From Clostridiales bacterium (GTDB lineage Bacteria > Bacillota > Clostridia > Peptostreptococcales > Acidaminobacteraceae), in assembly GCA_030446305.1 (NCBI GenBank), contig JASUSA010000035.1, positions 1 through 36,470 of the forward strand: a DNA stretch of 36,470 nt. Reading direction: 5' to 3'. This document shows positions 31,401-36,470 of the stretch, in pieces. Below the pieces are notes generated by a model. That model was given only the letters and a program-made list of their open reading frames with translations. It was not told where the DNA came from and searched no databases. Both the position numbers and the translations under genes were made by a program. How positions within the stretch are numbered: the first letter of the stretch is position 1; each line of letters begins with the position of its first letter.

Positions 31401-33068
31401 ATGATAAAAGATGAAACGGTAATGGCATCAAACTTTATACACAATATTATTGATTCGGACTTGGAGACGGGGAAAGTCAAGTCAATCTGTACGCGCTTTC
31501 CGCCTGAGCCCAATGGTTATTTGCACGTTGGACATGCCAAGGCGATTCTAATAAATTATTTAACGGCAAAAAAATACGGCGGTCGTTTTAACCTGCGATT
31601 TGATGATACCAATCCGGTTAAAGAGGATGTTGAATACGTAGAATCCATTAAAGCGGATATCAAGTGGCTTGGCTGTGAATGGGACGGCCTTTATTATGCA
31701 TCAGATTACTTCGGCGATATGTACCGTTACGCGATGGAACTCGTGAAAAAGGGCCTTGCCTTTGTAGACGATCAAACAGCGGAAGAAATCCGTGAAACAC
31801 GCGGTACGCTGACGGAAACGGGTACGCCGTCGCCTTACAGAGACCGTTCAATTGAAGAAAATGTCAAACTGTTTGAGCAAATGCGCGAGGGCGTTTTTGA
31901 AGACGGTGCAAGGGTTTTAAGGGCAAAAATAGATATGAACAGTCCAAATATCAACATGCGTGATCCTGTCATTTATAGGATTGCCCGTGCAACACATCAC
32001 AATACAGGCGATGAATGGTGCATTTATCCAATGTACGATTTTGCCCATCCTATTGAAGATGCTCTAGAGGGTGTGACGCACTCACTTTGCTCACTGGAAT
32101 TTGAAGATCATCGACCGCTTTATGACTGGGTGCTCGAGCATTTAGATGACTATAAAGTTGAAAGACCTCAGCAAATTGAATTTGCAAAGCTCTATATTGC
32201 GGATTCCGTTCTCGGTAAACGCTATTTGAAAAAACTCGTTGACGATGGCACGGTTGAAGGATGGGATGATCCGAGACTCGATACCATCTCCGGGATGCGC
32301 AGACGCGGTATGACGCCAAATGCCATCAGGGATTTTGCAGAGCGCATTGGCGTTGCCAAGAGCAATTCCATTGTCGATCGCGCGCTTTTGGAGCATTGTA
32401 TTCGGGATGATTTGAAAGAAAGCGTCAAACGAAAAATGGGCGTTCTCGACCCGATAAAACTCACGATTGTCAATTATCCTGAAGGTGAAATAGAATGGCT
32501 TGACGATGAAGATAATCCGGATAACCCTAACATGGGTGAACGCAAGATTCCATTTGGCAGAACGCTCTATATTGAACGCGATGACGTCATGGAAAATCCG
32601 CCAAAAAAATACCATCGGTTTTATGTCGGCAATGAAGTGCGACTTCGAAAAGCGTATTTTGTAACCTGTACGGAAATTATCAAAGATGCAGAGGGGAATA
32701 TTGCTGAAATCCTCGGTACGTATGATCCTGCGACGAAGAGTGGTACGGGTTTTACGGAGCGAAAGGTGAAAGGCACCATTCATTGGGTTTCAGCATCGCA
32801 TGCAGTACCTGCGACGGTTAGACTTTATGAAAATTTGGTAAAACGCGAAGTGGAAGGCGATGAAAACACGCCGCTTATCTACAATGAGGATTCGATTCAA
32901 GTGATGGCTAACTGCATGCTTGAGCCGAGTTTTAAAGAAATGGCACCTGGTGAACGCGTACAAATGCTGCGCCACGGTTACTTTATTGCTGATGCAAAAT
33001 TATCGACTGATGAGACCTTGGTGTTAAATCGCATTGTCTCGCTTAAGAGCTCGTATAAACCCAAATAG
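31401..33068 (+). CDS. glnS: Glutamine--tRNA ligase
   Basis: A 555-residue class I synthetase that charges tRNA-Gln with glutamine. The HIGH motif is HVGH at 42-45 in [16 protein letters not shown], followed by NLRFDDTNP. GlnRS-specific blocks GWDDPR and TISGMRRRG are present, and the C-terminal anticodon-binding barrels include [16 protein letters not shown]. The KMSKS loop reads VLGKRYL, with glycine where many GlnRS have serine (SKR). GGAGGC lies six bases before the ATG. Many Firmicutes lack GlnRS and use Glu-tRNA amidation instead, so the presence of the gene is itself informative. It is either monocistronic or first before a weak terminator. Confidence 0.95.
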   Translation: MIKDETVMASNFIHNIIDSDLETGKVKSICTRFPPEPNGYLHVGHAKAILINYLTAKKYGGRFNLRFDDTNPVKEDVEYVESIKADIKWLGCEWDGLYYASDYFGDMYRYAMELVKKGLAFVDDQTAEEIRETRGTLTETGTPSPYRDRSIEENVKLFEQMREGVFEDGARVLRAKIDMNSPNINMRDPVIYRIARATHHNTGDEWCIYPMYDFAHPIEDALEGVTHSLCSLEFEDHRPLYDWVLEHLDDYKVERPQQIEFAKLYIADSVLGKRYLKKLVDDGTVEGWDDPRLDTISGMRRRGMTPNAIRDFAERIGVAKSNSIVDRALLEHCIRDDLKESVKRKMGVLDPIKLTIVNYPEGEIEWLDDEDNPDNPNMGERKIPFGRTLYIERDDVMENPPKKYHRFYVGNEVRLRKAYFVTCTEIIKDAEGNIAEILGTYDPATKSGTGFTERKVKGTIHWVSASHAVPATVRLYENLVKREVEGDENTPLIYNEDSIQVMANCMLEPSFKEMAPGERVQMLRHGYFIADAKLSTDETLVLNRIVSLKSSYKPK

Positions 33069-33175
33069 GCTCATGGCGGTGAACAAATGTCGGTGCTAAG
33101 AAGATTTTGTTAGTGCAGCATCAGGGTAACACACCTGTTTTTTTAAATGACTCAAATCGATGAAAGATAATTATT

Positions 33176-33222
33176 AAGCCAGTGAAACGGCAGCGATTAG
33201 TGCTGCCGTATTGCTGGCTTTT
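33176..33222 (+). terminator. Terminator downstream of glnS
   Basis: AAGCCAG (33176-33182) pairs with CTGGCTT (33214-33220), and CGGCAGC (33188-33194) with GCTGCCG (33202-33208), then TTTT. A weaker CAGG/CCTG hairpin with seven Ts lies upstream at 33122-33144. Confidence 0.85.
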
Positions 33223-33318
33223 GCAATTTAAAGGTGCTGTGAATGCTTTGTCAAACTTTTTGCTTAGGACATTTGTGACTTTTCGCTTGTTTGGGTAGGC
33301 ATAAATGGGGAAAAAAAG

Positions 33319-33324
33319 TATAAT
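33319..33324 (+). promoter_or_regulatory. Candidate -10 of the PilZ-pepF operon
   Basis: TATAAT (33319-33324), 27 bases before the ATG, with no convincing -35. Confidence 0.5.
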
Positions 33325-33351
33325 GGAAGCATAGTGATAAAGGAGGCTACG

Positions 33352-33699
33352 ATGGAAAGAAGACAGGCCAAACGCGTTAGAAACCTTGGCGAAATTGAAT
33401 CATACAGTTTTCAAGGTGACAATCGACTGGTTGAGATCAATCGCCCCAATATCATCTCTCTAAAAGACATATCCACAGGTGGTTTGGGGATACAGAGCGC
33501 GACAAAGTTTGAGGCGGGAACAACGCTGAGCATTGATTTGATTATTAACGAAACGAGCTTTGTCGTCATTGGGCGCATTGTATGGTGTCGTGAAAACGGC
33601 ATTCATTATGATTGTGGTTTACGGCTTATTTATATACCGGATGATTTGGAAAACATTATTGATGCCTATGACGAAGAAGTGAATCCATACATTAATTAG
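33352..33699 (+). CDS. PilZ-domain protein (c-di-GMP receptor)
   Basis: A 115-residue single-domain PilZ protein. The c-di-GMP motifs are RRQAKR at 3-8, giving the RxxxR element, and DISTGGLGI, the D-x-S-x-x-G element, followed by the beta-barrel strands LSIDLIINETSFVVIGRIVWC. It should bind cyclic di-GMP and pass the signal to a partner. The frame is open from 33334, but AAAGGAGG lies five bases before the ATG at 33352. It is followed after 15 bases by oligoendopeptidase F, with which it is probably co-transcribed; there is no known functional link. No c-di-GMP synthase or phosphodiesterase is in the window. Confidence 0.87.
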   Translation: MERRQAKRVRNLGEIESYSFQGDNRLVEINRPNIISLKDISTGGLGIQSATKFEAGTTLSIDLIINETSFVVIGRIVWCRENGIHYDCGLRLIYIPDDLENIIDAYDEEVNPYIN

Positions 33700-33714
33700 A
33701 TGAGGAGGCTATTG

Positions 33715-35505
33715 ATGAAAAGAGCAGAACAGCGCATTGAAGATACATGGGACCTATCGGATCTCTACGACAGTTTAGAAGCATGGGAAGCGGCATTTTT
33801 AGAGGTGAAGGCGCTGGCCAAGACTTTTAAGGCCTACAGCGGACGCCTCTACGAATCGGCAGAAATACTATACGAGGCAATTCAAGCAAAGGAGCATGCA
33901 GAGCGCACGCTTTCCAATGTTATGACTTATGCGCGTTTAAAACATGATGAAGACACCAAAAATGCCGTTTATCAGTCGCTTGCGACACGTGTAGAGGCAT
34001 TGGCTTCTGAATATGGCGAAATGACGGCTTTTTACGCACCGGAACTCATGGCAGGCGAATATGCAAAAATTGAGGCATTCGTTGAACAATATGCACCACT
34101 TGCCGTTTATCGCTACTATTTTGAATCGCTTTTCAGGAGCAAGCCGCATATACGTTCTGAGGAAATCGAACATTTGTTGGCACAGACAGAGGAAATGGCT
34201 TCAGGTGCCAGCAATGCTTACGGCATGCTGCTCAACGCCGATATGACCTTTGAAGATGCCATTGACAGTGAGGGCAACGCGCATCCGATTACAAATGGCA
34301 GTTATATTCCTTTGATGATGCGTGAAGATCGTGAGCTTCGAAAAGATGCCTTTACAAAGTACTATGCCAATTATAAGGCACATATCAACACGTTTGCAGC
34401 GCTTTTGCAGACGGAAGTGAAGAAAAATATTTTCTATGCCAAGGCGAGGGGGTTCAAAAGTGCACGCGAAGCGGCGCTCTTTGACAATCATATCCCGGTG
34501 ACTGTGCCCGATGCACTGATTGAAGCAGTGCACGGCAAACTGGATCGTTTTTATGAATACATGAAGCTCCGAAAGGACGTGTTGGGCTATGATGCCCTAC
34601 ACTTGTACGATATTTACAATCCCATCGTTGAAAGCGTCGATTTTAAAGTAACCTATGATGAAGCGCAGGAAATGACGCTAGGCGCATTAAAACCGCTGGG
34701 TGAGGCCTATGGTGCAGTCGTTGAAGACGCTTACAAATCTCGATGGATAGATGTCTATGAAAATGAAGGCAAACGCAGTGGTGCGTATTCATGGGGAACA
34801 TATGATTCCAGGCCGTATATTCTCCTCAATCATAAGGATAATGTTGATTCGATGTTTACGCTGATTCATGAAATGGGTCACTCCATGCATTCGTATCTGA
34901 CGCATCAGACACAGCCTTTTGTCTATGGCCATTACAGCATTTTTTTAGCGGAAGTAGCATCGACGACCAATGAGGCACTTTTAAATGACTATTTGATGAA
35001 GACCATTAAAGATGAAGGCCGGAAAAAATATATTGTCAATCACTATTTAGAACAGTTCCGCGGCACGATTTTCAGACAGACGATGTTTGCAGAATTTGAG
35101 CGCGATATACATGCGACGGTAGAAGCCGGCGGCGCGCTGACAGCTGAATACCTCTGCAGTCATTATTTGGAACTGAATCGCAAGTATTTTGGACCAGATG
35201 TGGTCATTGATGATGCGATTCAATACGAATGGGCGAGAATTCCGCATTTTTATTATGATTTTTATGTGTATCAGTATGCGACGGGTTTTTCTGCAGCAAT
35301 TGCTTTGTCGGACCGTATTATAAATGAAGGCAAAACTGCGGTAACGGCATATCTTGATTTCTTGAAGAGCGGTGCTTCAGATTCGCCAATTCCAATTTTA
35401 AGACGTGCCGGTGCCGATATGGAGACAGAGGTACCTGTCGGTGAAGCGTTAAACCGCTTTGCCGAAGTGGTTAATGCCTTTGGTGAACTTGTTAAGAATG
35501 CGTAA
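33715..35505 (+). CDS. pepF: Oligoendopeptidase F (M3 family zinc peptidase)
   Basis: A 596-residue cytoplasmic metallopeptidase that cleaves short peptides. The zinc site is HEMGH at 385-389, with the third ligand glutamate about 24 residues later, near E413 in AEVASTTNEAL. The N-terminal helical lid and the C-terminal substrate motif IPHFYYDFYVYQYATGF are as in PepF. AGGAGG precedes the ATG at 33715; an open extension to 33700 is not used. Length is normal. It follows the PilZ gene by 15 bases. Confidence 0.93.
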   Translation: MKRAEQRIEDTWDLSDLYDSLEAWEAAFLEVKALAKTFKAYSGRLYESAEILYEAIQAKEHAERTLSNVMTYARLKHDEDTKNAVYQSLATRVEALASEYGEMTAFYAPELMAGEYAKIEAFVEQYAPLAVYRYYFESLFRSKPHIRSEEIEHLLAQTEEMASGASNAYGMLLNADMTFEDAIDSEGNAHPITNGSYIPLMMREDRELRKDAFTKYYANYKAHINTFAALLQTEVKKNIFYAKARGFKSAREAALFDNHIPVTVPDALIEAVHGKLDRFYEYMKLRKDVLGYDALHLYDIYNPIVESVDFKVTYDEAQEMTLGALKPLGEAYGAVVEDAYKSRWIDVYENEGKRSGAYSWGTYDSRPYILLNHKDNVDSMFTLIHEMGHSMHSYLTHQTQPFVYGHYSIFLAEVASTTNEALLNDYLMKTIKDEGRKKYIVNHYLEQFRGTIFRQTMFAEFERDIHATVEAGGALTAEYLCSHYLELNRKYFGPDVVIDDAIQYEWARIPHFYYDFYVYQYATGFSAAIALSDRIINEGKTAVTAYLDFLKSGASDSPIPILRRAGADMETEVPVGEALNRFAEVVNAFGELVKNA

Positions 35506-35514
35506 AGTTAGGGG

Positions 35515-35548
35515 TGTACATTGCTTTTTATTAAAAATGCTGTACAAT
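35515..35548 (+). promoter_or_regulatory. Promoter of the folT transcript
   Basis: TTGCTT (35521-35526) and TACAAT (35543-35548) with a 16-bp spacer. The palindrome TGTACA flanks it at 35515-35520 and 35541-35546. The predicted start is just ahead of the riboswitch. Confidence 0.55.
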
Positions 35549-35564
35549 GATATTACTACAGTAA

Positions 35565-35650
35565 CAGAGTAGGTAAAATGCGTTAAGTGTTAGGGAATGG
35601 GAAGTTGTCCCTAAACGAAAGACGAAGTGTCTGCGGTATTTTACTGCGTC
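35565..35650 (+). promoter_or_regulatory. Tetrahydrofolate riboswitch
   Basis: The conserved blocks of the THF (folT) riboswitch are visible: AGAGTAGGTAAA, GCGTTAAGTG, GGGAATGGGAAGTTG, CCCTAAACGAAAGACG. GTAAAAT (35573-35579) pairs with ATTTTAC (35638-35644) as the closing P1 stem. Downstream, CATTA/TAATG and AATGA/TCATT (35659-35685) form a weak hairpin before GGAATTTTT, which may be the expression platform. It stands before a folate-type ECF S component. Bound folate should lower expression. Confidence 0.88.
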
Positions 35651-35727
35651 CGCTGTTGCATTATAATGATTGCTCATTGGTAATGTAATGGTTGGAATTT
35701 TTCTATTGAAAGGAGCGTTTTATCGTT

Positions 35728-36470
35728 ATGAACCGTAACGGAAAATTCCAAATTGCAACAGATACACTGGTTAAAGCGGGATTGCTTGCAGCAATTAGCA
35801 TCGTCCTCACCAGAGTATTTTCGATTATGATTCCACTGGGTGGCATCCCTGCATTGAGACTGGGATTTGGAAGTCTGCCGATTATGATTGCAGGTCTTTT
35901 GTTTGGCCCGATCGTCGGGGGGCTTACCGGTGTCGTCGCGGATTTAATCGGCGTTATGTTAAATCCTATGGGCGGGTCATTTTTTCCAGGCTTTACGCTT
36001 AGTGCTGCAATGAACGGCATTCTAGCGGGCTTATTGTTTCAAACGTTTAAAATTCATAAAAAAAAATTGAACTACAACATTGCTAATGCAATTGTGATCC
36101 TAATGTTCTTGCTGATTGTCATTGGCATTATGGTCGTCTATGGCGTCATCACATTTGAAAACGGCAAACCTGTTTATTCAGAACCCGTGGCACTCTTTGT
36201 GATCAGCATTGCCTTTATCATGTCGATTATTTTTATGCTGATTCCTGCTGTGCAGCCTAAGAAGCTTAAACTGCAACAGGCTGTTTACGGCTATGATAAA
36301 ATTGCGTTTGCCGTAACGCTCGATTACCTTGTGATCAGCCTTGGCATGAATACGCAGTGGCTGAGCATGATGTATGGCAAAGGGGCACTCGCCTTCTTCC
36401 CGGGGCGTATTGTTGCGGCAATTGCGATTATTCCAATATACACCTTTATTCTATTTACGTTGTCTCGTCT
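35728..36470 (+). CDS. folT: Folate ECF transporter S component, partial
   Basis: An S component cut by the window end after 247 codons. Typical FolT features are RLGFGSLPIMIAGLLFGPIVGG, split here by membrane segments, and PMGGSFFPGFTLSAAMNGILAG, then a C-terminal FFPGRIVAAIAIIP. About six membrane segments are expected, and five are visible. AAAGGAG lies twelve bases before the ATG. The THF riboswitch upstream supports folate as substrate. As for the S component at 11870, the EcfA and EcfT subunits must be encoded elsewhere. Confidence 0.9.
   Translation, partial: MNRNGKFQIATDTLVKAGLLAAISIVLTRVFSIMIPLGGIPALRLGFGSLPIMIAGLLFGPIVGGLTGVVADLIGVMLNPMGGSFFPGFTLSAAMNGILAGLLFQTFKIHKKKLNYNIANAIVILMFLLIVIGIMVVYGVITFENGKPVYSEPVALFVISIAFIMSIIFMLIPAVQPKKLKLQQAVYGYDKIAFAVTLDYLVISLGMNTQWLSMMYGKGALAFFPGRIVAAIAIIPIYTFILFTLSR

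Overview
The window looks like chromosomal DNA of a low-to-middle GC Bacillota, most likely an anaerobic clostridial lineage. The grounds are the near-universal AGGAGG-type ribosome binding sites, short leaders, ATGA-overlapping operons, a PyrR-type attenuator, cobalamin and tetrahydrofolate riboswitches, ECF vitamin transporters, a KamA-family radical SAM protein and a PhoPR-PstSCAB-PhoU cluster. I cannot name the genus. I see no insertion sequence, phage gene, CRISPR array, tRNA or rRNA.

Layout. 1-1450: cobT on the minus strand behind a B12 riboswitch with an intrinsic terminator. 1517-2610: a HAD phosphatase and a 76-residue protein of unknown function. 2611-5771: a TetR/ABC-ATPase/ABC-permease operon whose leader carries repeated operator-like half sites. 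5944-8148: a MGDG-synthase/UgtP-like glycosyltransferase followed by an MprF-flippase-like membrane protein. 8172-10428: a two-component system on the minus strand. 10653-12622, minus: a second glycosyltransferase and an ECF S component. 12804-15112: a MocR regulator divergent from the S component and overlapping a lipoprotein gene. 15169-18867, minus: a short KamA-family enzyme, a third glycosyltransferase, and a uracil permease with a PyrR-binding leader. 19161-21309: acyl-ACP thioesterase and MATE transporter, convergent. 21849-28965: phoP-phoR, then pstS-pstC-pstA-pstB-phoU. 29042-31326: a possible 19-residue peptide, a second MprF-flippase-like protein and a cysteine-desulfurase-like enzyme. 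31401-35505: glnS, a PilZ protein and oligoendopeptidase F. 35515-36470: tetrahydrofolate riboswitch and a folT-like S component cut by the window end.

How it may fit together. Three glycolipid-type glycosyltransferases, two MprF-flippase-like membrane proteins and a fatty-acyl thioesterase lie within about 11-20 kb of a complete phosphate sensing and uptake locus. Hexamers spaced 10-11 bp, as in Bacillus PhoP boxes, precede pstS clearly, and weaker versions precede two of the glycosyltransferases. My main hypothesis is a phosphate-responsive membrane remodelling locus, replacing phospholipid with glycolipid and translocating it across the membrane. The gene families and the repeats are read from the sequence; their regulatory connection is inference.

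The window is also rich in cis-acting RNA: B12 riboswitch, PyrR element, THF riboswitch, and a stem-loop between pstS and pstC. Several obvious long reading frames start too far upstream, in leaders or structured RNA; I give the starts supported by ribosome binding sites.
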